A DNA stretch of 64,000 bases. It comes from Undaria pinnatifida (Eukaryota; Sar; Phaeophyceae; Laminariales; Alariaceae). The DNA lies in assembly GCA_012845835.1 (NCBI GenBank), contig JABAKD010000013.1, forward strand, positions 15,591,232-15,655,231, given 5' to 3'. The position numbers were made by a program, and so were the translations under genes. The first letter of the stretch is position 1. Every line of letters starts with the position of its first letter. The notes under the pieces are model-generated. The model did no database searches and was not told the origin of the DNA. It worked only from the letters and a program-made list of their open reading frames with translations. Below, in pieces: positions 1-11,275 of the stretch.

Positions 1-220
1 GGGAGCAGTCGATATACAGGAGAGAAGAGAGGGGACTGTATACCTTTGTCGTGTTCAATCGGTTCGCTAGAAACGCCGCCATTGAATGGAAATGGGAAAT
101 AAATGGGAAACGCTTGTCTTGTTTTAAATAATTGCAAGCCCCGACGTTCGGTTGTCTTCGAAAAATACATTCGAAAATACGAAAAATTGCGTTAGTAGGT
201 GCATGCTTGTCTCTGACTAA

Positions 221-590
221 TGTTATAAGGCTTAGTTTGGGTAAGCTATTGGTTAACCAGTTGCAAGTGGTCAAACGGACTAATACCCCACTAAAACCTT
301 AACAAATGGCGTCGTCGACAGACCATGGGTTTTTGGGTCGTGGGTTCGATCCCCACCATCCACAATAATAAACTTTTCAGACTTTCCCCATGTCGAACTT
401 GAAAAGTACTCTCCTGGTATCCCCAGGAAATGAAACGGCTTGGGTAGATGACAGGTCCGCCCGTGTATCCGGCCGACCTGCTATCCCGCCGTTTGAGGGG
501 GGGAGAGTGTTATAAGGCTTAGTTTGGGTAAGCTATTGGTTAACCTGTGCAAGTGGTCAAACGGACTAATACCCTACTAATTCCTTAACA
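221..590. mobile_element. TRIM-like miniature LTR retrotransposon (complete, non-coding)
   Basis: Two ~84-bp direct repeats (221-304 and 508-590) share nearly all bases. Each starts TGTTATAAGG and ends CCTTAACA, so each has the TG...CA ends of an LTR. Two bases after the left repeat is TGGCGTCGTCGACAG (307-321), placed and shaped like a tRNA primer-binding site. Directly before the right repeat is a purine tract (494-507, GAGGGGGGGGAGAG). CTAA flanks both outer ends (217-220 and 591-594), a possible short target-site duplication. The internal ~200 bp has no ORF, but it holds a tRNA T-arm-like stretch (GGTTCGATCCCC, near 341-352). The size fits a terminal-repeat retrotransposon in miniature, mobilised by proteins supplied elsewhere. 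The strand is inferred from PBS/PPT order as +. Confidence 0.82.
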
Positions 591-3274
591 CTAAACAATG
601 GAAAACCGTAACGACGGACGACATTACGTTTTCATGTAGATTAAATGCAAATGGTCGACTGTTTGCGCATGTTTGCCTTGATAAAAAATGGAAGACCATG
701 ACAACACCATTAATACATCATTGATATATACTTCTACTACTACTGTTGTTGTCGTCGGGGCAGTTTTTTATTTTGCCCTTCTCATATTACTGGAAGCACA
801 CGTGGGCCAAACCAACTTCCTGGGTGTCCGTACTTATTATTCTAGATTAATAATAATAATAATAATAATAACGCAGAATTGCGGTAAAGACGGCCCCGTC
901 GTCGTTTAAACTTTACGAACAACATCGAAAACTGCCGTTTTCGTCTTGACTAAAAACGAAAGACTCTGAGATCGTTACGAAAATCCTTTTGACGACGCAC
1001 GACCTCACGAATACACCGCCTGCCGCTACAACAAAGTGTAGTATACTGCCTTAACTCCATACGAATCCCTTGTGCTGTGTGACTTACTTGTCACCCTGCC
1101 ATTGTATATGCTTCCTGTCAACGCATACTTTCTCCCCTGTATTCCTGGACACGATTTGCGGCAGCAGTACGTTTGTCCTATAAAGCCCTTATCTCCGTGA
1201 TCAATCCTGCTTTTTTCACTAGTTTTACGGGCGTTACAGAAGTAGTGTAAATAGTAGTAACTGTAGTAGTATCAATAGTAGTATCAATATTAAATAGTAC
1301 GAAGCAGTAATTAGAACCAAATGTTGCGACTCAAACTAGGGGATATATACAGGTTTTTGTGTTTATCGTAGGTTCTGATTACGATCTGGTACTTGTAGAC
1401 TATGCTTTGCGCTATTACTACTACCAGGTACCAGGTAATTAATACCCTACACTACACTATACTGGTGCAATTCTAAACAGTCTGCCCCCAAAAAGATGGC
1501 TGCAGCTCTAAAGGGGGCTAAAAGGGAAAGCATGCTGCTATAGTCTAGTCTAAATAGGTATCGTTTTTTCGTTTTTTCGTTTGACGATTGTAATATTTGG
1601 GAGTACATTGTACACATCATCCGTCGCACGGAATACAGTCCGGGCTGCAATGCGACCGCTGAAGGCAAGAAGTACAGCAATGCAACACTACCTGCGCTGC
1701 ATAGTGATACTTATACTGATGCTGCTGCTGCAGAACGCTCTTCTTCCTAAAATGATGTAGTGTCTATGACCTTCTCTGCTAACCATTTCCCCACCCATTT
1801 CTTTTCATTTCCGCACATATTCTCATTTTATCCACTGCTGCTTATTCCTTATTCCTCGCAGTTCCTTTCAGTTCCTTTCAATTCCTTTCCCTGCATCTAT
1901 ATGTTTCAGCTATTATTAGTCTACCTTAATCCTCATCAACATGACCACCACCCCAGGCCATTGGCCGCAGTCGTCCCGATTCTTCCTCCCTTCCCCTCGC
2001 GGCTTGGCGGGTCCCTCAGAGGCACTCTATATCCCTACAACAAAAGTATGAATATTAATATAGCACGGGGGAGTGCTCATAGTTATCAGAATCAAATTTG
2101 GATATTAATAGTATAAAATAGAGATTAACATATACGATGTAGGGGTTTTTGTCTATATTTAATGGGTTGTGAGTACTAAGTAACCGCTGTTTTATGGTTC
2201 GCCGATAGTTGTAGTCGCTCCAGGGTATCGTGCAGAGTGACAATAAATAATGCAGTATGAGAGAGGTCAGGTACGAGAGCAGCTGCTATCATTTACACGA
2301 GAGCTACCATGGTATAGTATGTATCACGAGCAGACGTTATCGTTGAAATATTTCAAATACGACAGCTATGGGTTCAACCAGTTTATTGAATGGCCGATAT
2401 ACTCATCTGGGCAAGCTTGTCTTCCAAATTGAAAACTTAAGCAATGAGGTGTGCTTGATTATTCCATTGCGATAATATCATAGCGGGCGCGTGCCTTACT
2501 TAGACAAAAAAAACAAAACATAAAAGTAATGATTTGTGCTTGGTTCCTTCATTATCTTGTCAGTGAGAGGGCAATCCGCCGCATAATAAGCGACGATGGA
2601 CTGTATGTTCCAGCAACAGAAACACAAGCACCAACAGCTACCCATTCGTTAAAAGCACAATCTCCCAAGAAGCACAACACCCCTGCAAAAAACAATAACA
2701 ACAGCAATACAAACACGTCGTCAGACACTCTGCATCAAAACGTTGCCCCAATAGCCCGCCAAAAGACAACACACAAAAACACATCACATGGACACAACAA
2801 CGACACGCTAAGCACAGGGGATCTACTTACCTTACTGATACTGCCTTCACGCTCTCTAGAATGCCTATAAACCCTCCCCCACTTTGAAACCATGGGCTAT
2901 GACGATGAAGAAAGATCATATTTTGAAGAAAAACTATATATTTTCTTACCGCCATAGGCAATAGAATCGAAATATCTACATGAAACTCAAGGCTGTGATC
3001 TTGTGACCCCCCCCCCACTCTCATCACGTTCATGAGTTTATGAGCAGGAGAGCACTGCAGAACCAAGTCCGAAAAACCAGTGCGAGCGATTGCACCTGAA
3101 CCTCTAGTAGGAAGGCCTCAGGAACCGCCGATTTTGTTTCGGTAAGAGTAGAGCTACACATAGTAGTACCTGGTATGCTATCATACTATCATCGCAAACT
3201 GTTGCCATTTTACCGCCCGGCGGCAAGCAGTACCATCAAGCCCCCCCCCCGGTGCAAACGCGAACAATTACGAA
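591..3274. other. Intergenic region, no gene seen
   Basis: No ORF here looks like protein. Contents are AT-rich simple sequence (ATA and GTA runs near 840-870 and 1240-1290), a double copy of the dispersed TACCAGGTACCAGGTA motif at 1424-1438, and at about 1465-1510 (reverse orientation) a copy of the short dispersed repeat described for 37232-37285. The open frame at 2529-2870 is Asn/Thr/His-rich low-complexity sequence and is not called. Confidence 0.6.
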
Positions 3275-3955
3275 CCCAGATGCTTCGATCGCGGCTGACC
3301 ACGGCACGTTGTCACGGCATGCCGGAACATAAAACCGAGTCTTGACCAAGCTTCGACATGTACATACGCAGTAGCATAGAGAAAAGCAAGAATTCAAGAT
3401 TTTTCCTTGACGGTTCGCGGCTGCCCGCAGCACCTTGTCTCGGTATGCCGCAACATAAAAACCGAGTCCTGAACATACTTCGACATACTTCGACAAACAC
3501 AGTGCCAGATAGCGGAAATAAAAGCAAGAACTCAGATGCTTCGTTCGCGGCTGAGCAAGGCACCTTGTCTCGGCATGTCGAAACATAAAACCGAGTCCTG
3601 ACCAAACTTCGACACACATACGCAGTAGCTGAGAGAAAAGCAAGAATTCAATATGTTTCTTGACGATTCGCGGCTGACCTCAGCACCTTGTCTGGGCATG
3701 TCAGAACATAAAATCGAGTCCTGATCATATTTTAACACATGCAGTAGCTGAAAAATGAGTTAGAAGTCAAATGCTTCTGGACGATTGGCTGTTCGCGGCA
3801 CCTTGTCTCGGCATGCCGCAACATAAAATCGACTCCTGATCATAATTCAGATGCATGCAGTAGCTATGTCGGTGGTGTCGGCATGTCAGAACATAACATC
3901 GAGTCCTAATCATACTTCGATGTACCAGATACGCAGTAGCTCAAAGAAAGAGCCG
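3275..3955. repeat. ~125-bp tandem array, about 5.5 copies
   Basis: The phrase ACATAAAA(C/T)CGAGTC recurs near 3328, 3453, 3582, 3706, 3822 and 3890, giving a period of about 116-129 bp. Each unit also has CACCTTGTCTCGGCATG, a CTTCGACATA segment, ACGCAGTAGCT and AGAAAAGCAAGAATTCA. The last unit is shortened. Overlapping reading frames across it are a by-product of the repeat. Confidence 0.9.
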
Positions 3956-5092
3956 CTGCAGTAGCTGCAACAAGAGCAGCGCTTTTTGTGTCTCGACGGC
4001 CCATACCGGAAAAAAAAACGGAAAGCCGCATGGAACCCCCTTGCAACTCTCGACAGGGTGCTCATAGGGTTAGCGTGCGAGCTATGCTTGGTATCCCGAC
4101 GTCTCGTTGAATGTGCAAAGTACCAATATCAAAGAACAAGGATGGCCTCGCGTACGGCGGCCTAGATTCTCCGTCCACAAAAAGAAAAAAAAAGAATAAA
4201 AAAACTACTTGAAAAAAAAAAACGCACTGCAACGATAAACTGGCACCATTACCAGATCAAAAGTGACGTGTGATACACGCCTGGTGTTCTACGTTTGCTG
4301 AAGGCATATAAACATCGTCGCCGTTAAACTGTTGTATCCCCGATGTCCGTGAAATCCCCATCCCACATCATATCTCCCTAGTCGACTCACACACATGCCA
4401 CACCACACCGCGTCCCATCGAACCTGCCGACGGCATCGTTTTTAGTCAGCCACCAAACTGTGAACTATGATAGCGCTGCCGTGGCGCCGGAATGCGAGCG
4501 AACCCGACGAACTAACTCCCCCATACTTCTCCTACGGCAATATATCAGGCAGCACCCGCTAGCTATCAGGTGTCACGATTCATTGAAAAAAAAAACACTG
4601 CCCGTTAAAAAGACGCGTTAGTACACGCTATCATACCAATGCCAAAAACCTTCTACCACCCGACCTTCCCCCGGAGTTCCACGTACAACAAAACATACAA
4701 ACGCACGCCCATCCAGTCGCCGCTGGAGGGTGCAAATGTACTTGTTTAGGCTGAAAGAGGGGTTCCCGTTCCTCGTCGCCCAGTGGATACCTGTCGCATT
4801 ACACTTCCCCTGCATCATCACGACACAAACACAATAAAAAAAAAAATACACTTAGTCTTAGTGAGGTCCAGGAAAACGCGGGTTTTGGCTTCCGCCGACG
4901 CCGTCCTTTCCCCCTAATATCCGCCCACCATGAAACTGAGTTTTTATTAACAGGAAGTACACCCAATTATTTTTCGGTGGAGGCTCCCTATGGGCGCCGT
5001 CGACGACCGGAGACGAGAGCCCGCCGTGAAGCACACTGCGCTCGTTATTGTGTCAACTGCGCACCAAAATGAGCTCATCCACCTGCCAACCC
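3956..5092. other. 3' flank of the - strand gene; no other gene
   Basis: Unique-looking sequence with short A runs. The part next to 5093 is probably the 3' UTR of the - strand gene, since the only nearby polyadenylation-like hexamer lies at 4943-4948. Nothing else was recognised. Confidence 0.5.
4943..4948 (-). terminator. Possible poly(A) signal AATAAA
   Basis: TTTATT on the + strand reads AATAAA on the - strand, about 145 bases beyond the stop codon of the - strand gene. The position is reasonable for a cleavage signal. The motif is short and common, so this is only suggestive. Confidence 0.35.
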
Positions 5093-5887
5093 CTATCGAC
5101 AGCTGCCGATGGGGCTTCCTTCTGGCAAGAAGTGGGTCTTGATGTAGAGATCGCTAAAGCCTTGTAAGCGAAGGGTCTTGTACGCGTACTCCGGACCGTG
5201 GCACCGTACGGCATCCTGAACGCTCGCTTTTCCCCCCCAGTCATCCAAACTGCCACCCCGCCTATGGTACGACCCGTCACTGCTTTTCGTTGGTGGAGGC
5301 GCACTGCCCGTGCCCCATGAGCTCCCGCGTGTTCGGAGGAGGTTGGGTCGACCTGGGCTAGTCTCTTCCTCGGCAGAGTCGTCAATGGCACCGTTTTCCT
5401 CGTCGTCTGCCTCTTGGAAAACTGCACCCGCGGGAGAAAGCGGTGCCTCGTCCTGGCTATCCTCCTGGCTATCTTCCTGGCTATCCTCCTGGCTATCCTC
5501 GTGGCTATCCAAGACATCGTGGCTGTCTAGGACATCCTGGCTGTTCAGGTTATCCTGGTCGTCGTCGCCCTCGCCCGTGATATGCAATACGATCCCCAAG
5601 TCATCGATGCTGTGGGAGCTGGACGGCAATCGTTCCGGTTCCGAATCTTCGAAAGCACTGTCATAGTCCTCCTCATCCTTTCCGCACGGTGATTCCATCA
5701 GCTCGACGCCCTCCACGAGATCATCCTGGCAGGCATCGCAGTTGCAGGGCAGGACGTCGTTGCTCCTGCACCAGCCGGTGCTCGTGTCTCGGTGCGTGCG
5801 GTAGGCCTCCTTGAAAGCTGCGTACTCAGTGCGACAATAGAACGTGTTGCTCACTTCCTCGGCGTTCATTTGCTCGATCGTCACGGT
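5093..5887 (-). CDS. Hypothetical acidic protein, exon 2 (C-terminal 264 residues)
   Basis: Last exon of a - strand gene. The acceptor is a CTGCCTTGCAG just right of 5887, after which the frame runs open to a stop at 5093-5095. It joins in phase 0 to the exon ending at 10907. Residues 124-387 of the joined protein begin with a hydrophobic strand and an aromatic/acidic helix (TEYAAFKEAYR), then a small Cys cluster with spacing C-x-C-x2-C (about residues 171-176). A strongly acidic region follows, with short DSQE/LDSH repeats made by a 12-15-base tandem repeat (about 5450-5530). It ends in a basic/aromatic tail (YAYKTLRLQGFSDLYIKTHF) that looks conserved in style. I do not recognise the family; a regulatory or scaffold role is only a guess. 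The frames overlapping it on both strands (5053-5517, 5310-5666) are shadows. Confidence 0.72.
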   Translation of the reverse strand, partial: TVTIEQMNAEEVSNTFYCRTEYAAFKEAYRTHRDTSTGWCRSNDVLPCNCDACQDDLVEGVELMESPCGKDEEDYDSAFEDSEPERLPSSSHSIDDLGIVLHITGEGDDDQDNLNSQDVLDSHDVLDSHEDSQEDSQEDSQEDSQDEAPLSPAGAVFQEADDEENGAIDDSAEEETSPGRPNLLRTRGSSWGTGSAPPPTKSSDGSYHRRGGSLDDWGGKASVQDAVRCHGPEYAYKTLRLQGFSDLYIKTHFLPEGSPIGSCR

Positions 5888-6225
5888 CTGCAAGGCAGTC
5901 AAAAGCGTCAAAAGCAGAAGGTTGCACTAATAAGCGATCCATCTATGTTCACAACACGAAACAAAAAGGGATCCAATGCACCAAGCAAAACCTTGCGCTA
6001 AACAGGCGACCGTGTATGTTCACAAAACTATGAAAAAAAATATACAATAGGAGGTCAAGGACCAAGCAGAACTTTGCACTATAAAAGTAAGCGACCATGT
6101 TCACAAAATGACAAAACCAGCGATTGCACTATTATATTAATAGCTATCAAGCGATCATGTTTGTTTGCCAAATTACAACACATGGGATTCTATGGGCTAG
6201 ACTACACTGTTAATGAACTAATAAC

Positions 6226-6294
6226 AGACTATTAATAGACTATTAATAGACTATTTCTATTAATAGACTATTAATAGACTATTAATAGACTAGA
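6226..6294. repeat. ACTATTAATAG palindromic tandem repeat
   Basis: About six copies of the 11-base unit GACTATTAATA, each containing the palindrome CTATTAATAG. The same palindrome occurs singly at many other sites (about 7277, 18540, 22790, 37852, 62440). Confidence 0.85.
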
Positions 6295-7416
6295 CAGAAA
6301 CAAAAAGCGCATGAGAAAGTTGCCTTCGACGACAAAACACGCAATCAGGACTCGCAAAGGTCGAGACGTACATGTATATACACAGCTGACGTGTTTCATT
6401 TTTTTCAATATACCTCGTACCTGGTAAAATGCTTCGTACGTCGTACGTCGTCCGTAAAATCAACCAAAGTTGCAGTGTGGAATTGATAGTGCAGCCGATA
6501 TGCCTGGGTGCTACATGTGTGTAGATGCTCTTATCACTAATTAATTGTAGTATCATACGACGGGTAAAGGATGGCGACTCCCCCGGCCCCGACGATGGTA
6601 CTGCTTCGGACAAGAGGTCGGCTCTAACGCAACAAGAGGACCACGACCAGCGGGGAATTTTGGAATTTTGGACCATATCGTACTGCTGTAGTATCTCTTC
6701 GTGTTCGAAGTTGATCGAAAACAAGTGCCCGCCGTTCACGTATGCTGAATCAAATGTGGCAATTTACTTGTTCAAGCACGCAATCAAATTGGCGACATGG
6801 AGCATCCGGGTTCGCTATATATAGTCCGGGTAGCATACAAAACGCACACACTGAAATCACAGCCAGTGTAGTTGCACTTGCAGACTCGTGCGCATCAATT
6901 GATTGTTCGGTAATTAGTGATCTAATGGATCGAACCTACTGTAACTACAGTGCCAACGAAAATACCTTGGAAAATACATCATCAAAGCGCAACGCATGCA
7001 TGCATGGCACTAAAGACGTGGCGATATAGTTACAGCCCTTTTCCCATTTTTTTCCCTTATTTCAAGCTAACATTTACGGCATGTGACACGTCGTACTTCG
7101 TACTGGTATTATATATACATGTGAGTGATACCAGACATCCATTGGGATCCTGGGTTTCAAAAATAAAATAAAATAGTTACGTACTGACCCGAGCCATTCG
7201 GTGATCCTAAAAGAAAAAAAAAACGTGCTCGAGATGCATTTCATTTATTTCCTGCACCAGGCGTCCCTGTGGAGTGCTACAATACTATTAATAGTGTGAT
7301 AGCTGAATCTCGTCCCTATTATTAACTCAATAATGTGGGCTCGCATCCTCCTCACTAATGTATTAATACTAAACATAAACATTAATACTATTAATAAACA
7401 CTCGTGCTCCTACGTA

Positions 7417-7610
7417 GGGACTTTTTCTTGCGTAGTAGGTGATTGACGAGCGGCGAGCGCGAGAGCATGAGTTAGCACAAACTTGATCAAAATCGACGAG
7501 CATTGAAAGCTCCAAAGTGGGACTGCTGAACAAATGCGCGATAGAAAGGAAGGCATGTATCGGGGGGAAGAAGGGAAGACACCCGTGACCAAGGCTTGTG
7601 CATACGGTGG
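7417..7610 (+). mobile_element. SINE body copy, head missing
   Basis: This stretch matches, in the opposite orientation, the body of the SINE at 39535-39840. Shared blocks include GGGACTTTTTCTTG, GCGAGAGC(A/G)TGAGTTAGCA, GCTGAAC(A/C), TGCGCGAT and GAAGGGA(A/C)GACAC. No tRNA-like head is visible to its left, so this copy is 5'-truncated or rearranged. Confidence 0.65.
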
Positions 7611-10600
7611 GGGTGTCCTACATTGACGTGTACAGGTCGCTGAGGGTAAAAACTCTTGTTACGAGTTGAGCTGGATGGAGAGAGGAGAAAGTTACATCGT
7701 TGTGATTAAATAATAATGTCTAGTTTGGGAATGTCCTACTCCACTCTTCGCAGCATGTGTGGCAGATGTATTCCTAATTTGTCTGGTAGTTTGTGGCCAC
7801 AGAAATGTTGCCAAAGACGATCTAACCTCTAGGATATAGGATGAAGAATCAGCAGAGACACCGGGCGTGCCGGGCTTAGATGGGTGGAAGCAAGACAGAT
7901 GGGTGGAAATAAGATAGAACATCATAGGGTTGACGCCAGACGTCAAGTAAGCGTGAAAGCGGAATCCTTGAGGCATCATACTTTTTTCATCTTACTAAGC
8001 ATGTCTGAATGTATACGACCAATGCCAGGGTGTATGACATCGCCCATTTCAACATCTCGTCTGACCGTGGGTGGCCAAGCGACCAAGCGATTGCGTCACT
8101 ACAGCGTGACCCTAGGCCTGCCATTGGTTTCATACTGGTGTGTGTGGTCTTCAAACACGAAACTATTATTTCCACCCCTCGACTGCGACATCCAGCACTC
8201 CTATGATAGTGTCCGCGCCGATGCCTCGTCCTAATAGGGGCCAGCTCTGTGGTCACAAACTACGAGCTATCAGACCAACACTAGTCTATAGACTGTACCA
8301 GTCTAAAACTGTACCAGGTACGAAGTACCCAAGGGTACGTACTTTCGGTGTACCAGGGTGTACTCCATTATCGTAGGTAGGTGAGTCGTGCCGGACAGTA
8401 CCGACGGTGTGGCACAAACGACCGTCTACTTATTATGATATCATGCTTTAATCACTTGTTCTGCATTAGCTGCTCAGCACTATTCAACATCACAACGCAT
8501 GTACCTGTAACATCGAGCGGTCCATGCCCTACAGAGCTCGCTGGGCTATCATAAGACAGAACAACGCGACTGGACCGTCGAACTCATCACCAACAACTTC
8601 GTTTGGACTTTCCGACACCGAACACTTGTTTCTTGTTTCGCACGTACTCGAAACTACGACATGTTGTAGAACCTCGGGTATACCGTCATCTGCTATAGAC
8701 TATATGTTGCTGCCTTTTCTTGTTTTATGAGTTGGCTTCGTTTTGATATTCGGTATGGGGGTGACGATAACGGTATTGGCACCACCGCTGTCGTCGGACA
8801 CAGTGCACAGGTCATACACCAGGACATGATACAGACCACGGGGCAATGGTCCCACACGTACAGTAGGGCCATTCCAAACCCAATATGGTCGCTGCCCCCG
8901 AGGTTGGATGCCGTCATCTGGTTGTTGTTGCTGGCTGGCTGTTGGTCTTCGTTTCTAATTTTTCTCGTGCCGTTCTGTTTTCCTCTTTCTTCCCACGTAC
9001 TTTTCCAGTTTTTTTTCTCTTGTTTTCTTAAATATTTTGCTTAGGGTTAGTTGCAAATAGTCTGCTGCGCTGGCTTCAATAGTTTTTATGCCCGCGTGTT
9101 CATTGCGGTTGGCATTGCATCGCCAAATCACCTTGCTGTATTTGCGATGACATTTATTTGTGTATGTACTTCTGTCTCGCAGTTTGTGACCACAGAGCTC
9201 GTCTCTCTAGGGGGGGCATCGGCACCAACACTGCTTGCGCTGGATGTAGATGGGTGGAAATATTGGTGTAATGTAAAAAACACGCTCTACAAGATGGGCG
9301 CACGACAGCACTAATACGATACATTAGATAAGGCACACCCTGAGACGACCTTCATAGCTTCAACTCGATCGAAAAAAAGGGGGCATGCGCAACGAAAAAG
9401 GTTACAAGGTGGCTTTCGATCGATGTGTTAATATATTACTGAGTATTAGTCATAGTCCAGATATTTCCATAAACGCATAGCTCGGCGCTATTCTTGCAGT
9501 CTGCCCGTTGTCGAGAAAATCGAAAATCGTGCCATTAACAAATACTCCGTATAAATTAATAGGGGATGTGTGGTGTGTGTTGTGATATATACGAAATATG
9601 TATTTTTATAGTGTACATGATGCGTTCTGTACGGTGTATTGTACACGTAAGGTGAAGCTTTCCATGCCCGGCAGAGCCTGACAAAGCTAGCCACTGGGGC
9701 AAAAATGGACGAATAGACTACCCGTTACCCACGCGCTCAACCTCAAGTTGAGCTTTCTCGCTTTCAAAATTGCACGGAACAGAATTTTCAGTTCGAGGTT
9801 CGAGGTTTCGAGTGTTTCATAATTTCAGTTCTGTGGAGAAGAAGGGCCGTGGTTGGAGAAACGTAGAATCCAATATCCTTTCGGGTACATACATAGACCG
9901 AAACAACACACACAACCACAAAACACAACCTTCCACATACAGTATCATAAATATTTCGTAAACATGGTTACGAAAACGAAACAAGGTTAACCGCGCGACG
10001 TCACCACCGCAGCTGCGGTCTGAGTGACAGCTGCTGCATGCATTACGACGTAGACTAGTGGCGATATGTTCGAGCGCACGCTACTACATACATCGCGGTG
10101 CGATGACCTCAGTTCAGAAAAAAAAAACAGCAGGGTCCCGCGCAGGCGCAGCGTCCTGCGCAGGGTCCGCGCAACTACTTCTAAAAAAAGTGCCATGGTA
10201 CTTAAATACTAGATTGGTATTTGAATAATTGGTATTTAAATACCCGGGGTATCACCATATCCTCCGAGTAAAGCTCAAAATGTCCGAACCATACCGCGTT
10301 CAGCATCTCCGCCGGCTGCGGCTGCCAATCATCCGGGGTACTAATCAATAATCAGTCAATACGTGGATACGGCGGTACCTGGTACCATAATCTATACAAG
10401 TACGTATGTATACCTGGCACCAGGTACCAGAGTTTATGGTTTAAAACTGCTGGATAAGCAAAACAAGACGCCAAAATATGCAGAAAAAATCTCTGAAAAA
10501 TGTAAGTAATACCGTTGTGTGGCATGTGGCACGATCAAACACCTGGTCAGGTCAACTATCGAGAGACGCGTGCAATTTTTGCGTTCTATTTAAAGTGTAT

Positions 10601-10906
10601 AGACTACACGTATAGTCTACTCCGTAATGTAGATTTTTTGTGTACTATTTCATGCATACCTGGTACTTGCTATGTGGTACTTGTTACTTCGAAGTATATG
10701 TTATGTTGTATATATAGTCTATACATATAGCATTCATTATATCACATACCTGTTTTGTTAGTAAACCAGGAACAAACCAGGAATATATAAATGTTAATAA
10801 ACAAACCAGGAATATAGTCTAGTCTACCAGGTACATGTTAATAAACTACCTGGTGACCTGGGCTATATAGAAGACTAGTATTAATAGCTTTGTTCCTACT
10901 GCTTAC

Positions 10907-11275
10907 CGTTACTTCCGGGTTGAACGATACTCGAGCTCTCGTCGACACGCGCCGCTCCGCACGGCCACCATCCTCTCCCGACTGTCGAGACGAAGTCGCG
11001 CTGCTGCTCCGAGAAAGCTGCGTAGAAACCGGAGACGCTGGCTCCGTCAATGCCGCACTCTTCGATGTCATCTTCCCACGCTTAGACCTAGAAAAGAACA
11101 CCACCACAGATCGCAGCACTCGCTTCCCTCGAGACTTTGACGGTGCAGGGGCTATGGCGGACCTAGCATAGGAGTCGCCCGGCATGGTATTTCCTCGCAC
11201 CAACCTCGGCTTTCCCCATTGGTCTTGACTGATGGAGTCGCGGTGTCCGTATGCTAGCAGTCCTCTTCGAGACAT
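10907..11275 (-). CDS. Hypothetical acidic protein, exon 1 (N-terminal 123 residues)
   Basis: The start is the ATG at 11275-11273. An in-frame TAA lies 57 bases upstream, so this is the first usable start. The exon is basic and Ser/Arg-rich and ends with RARVSFNPEVT (residues 113-123), followed by a good donor GTAAGC (10906-10901). Joining to 5887 continues a V-x-F-x3-V-x-V-type strand and then the aromatic helix, an arrangement I associate with many uncharacterised heterokont proteins. RVSF (115-118) also fits the protein phosphatase 1 docking consensus, so a PP1-binding regulator is possible but unproven. The total product would be 387 residues. An extra phase-0 exon inside the 5-kb intron cannot be excluded. 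Confidence 0.65.

Larger units (their letters stand above)
5888..10906 (-). other. 5-kb intron of the hypothetical gene
   Basis: GT-AG intron (donor 10906, acceptor 5888) with no convincing internal exon. It holds the ACTATTAATAG array (6226-6294), a SINE-body copy (7417-7610) and many ACCAGGTAC/GTACCTGGT motifs (6416, 8300-8355, 10376-10430, 10658, 10837). The phrase around 'GTTTGTGACCACAGAGCTC' occurs in reverse at about 8235-8270 and forward at 9180-9200, with a GATGTAGATGGGTGGAAAT segment beside the latter. That segment recurs upstream of the dynein gene at 16605-16625. Confidence 0.6.

Noticed and set aside
2529-2870. 113-codon Asn/Thr-rich open frame
   Set aside because: Simple-sequence composition and no supporting signals; probably random in AC-rich DNA.
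5053-5666. Open frames on both strands overlapping 5093-5887
   Set aside because: They are shadows of the - strand exon; the Ser/Trp-Leu repeats come from the DSQE-coding tandem repeat read in other frames.
6290-6824. Possible exon inside the 5-kb intron of the - strand gene (open on both strands)
   Set aside because: No acceptor/donor pair keeps phase 0, there is no recognisable similarity, and open frames on both strands suggest chance.
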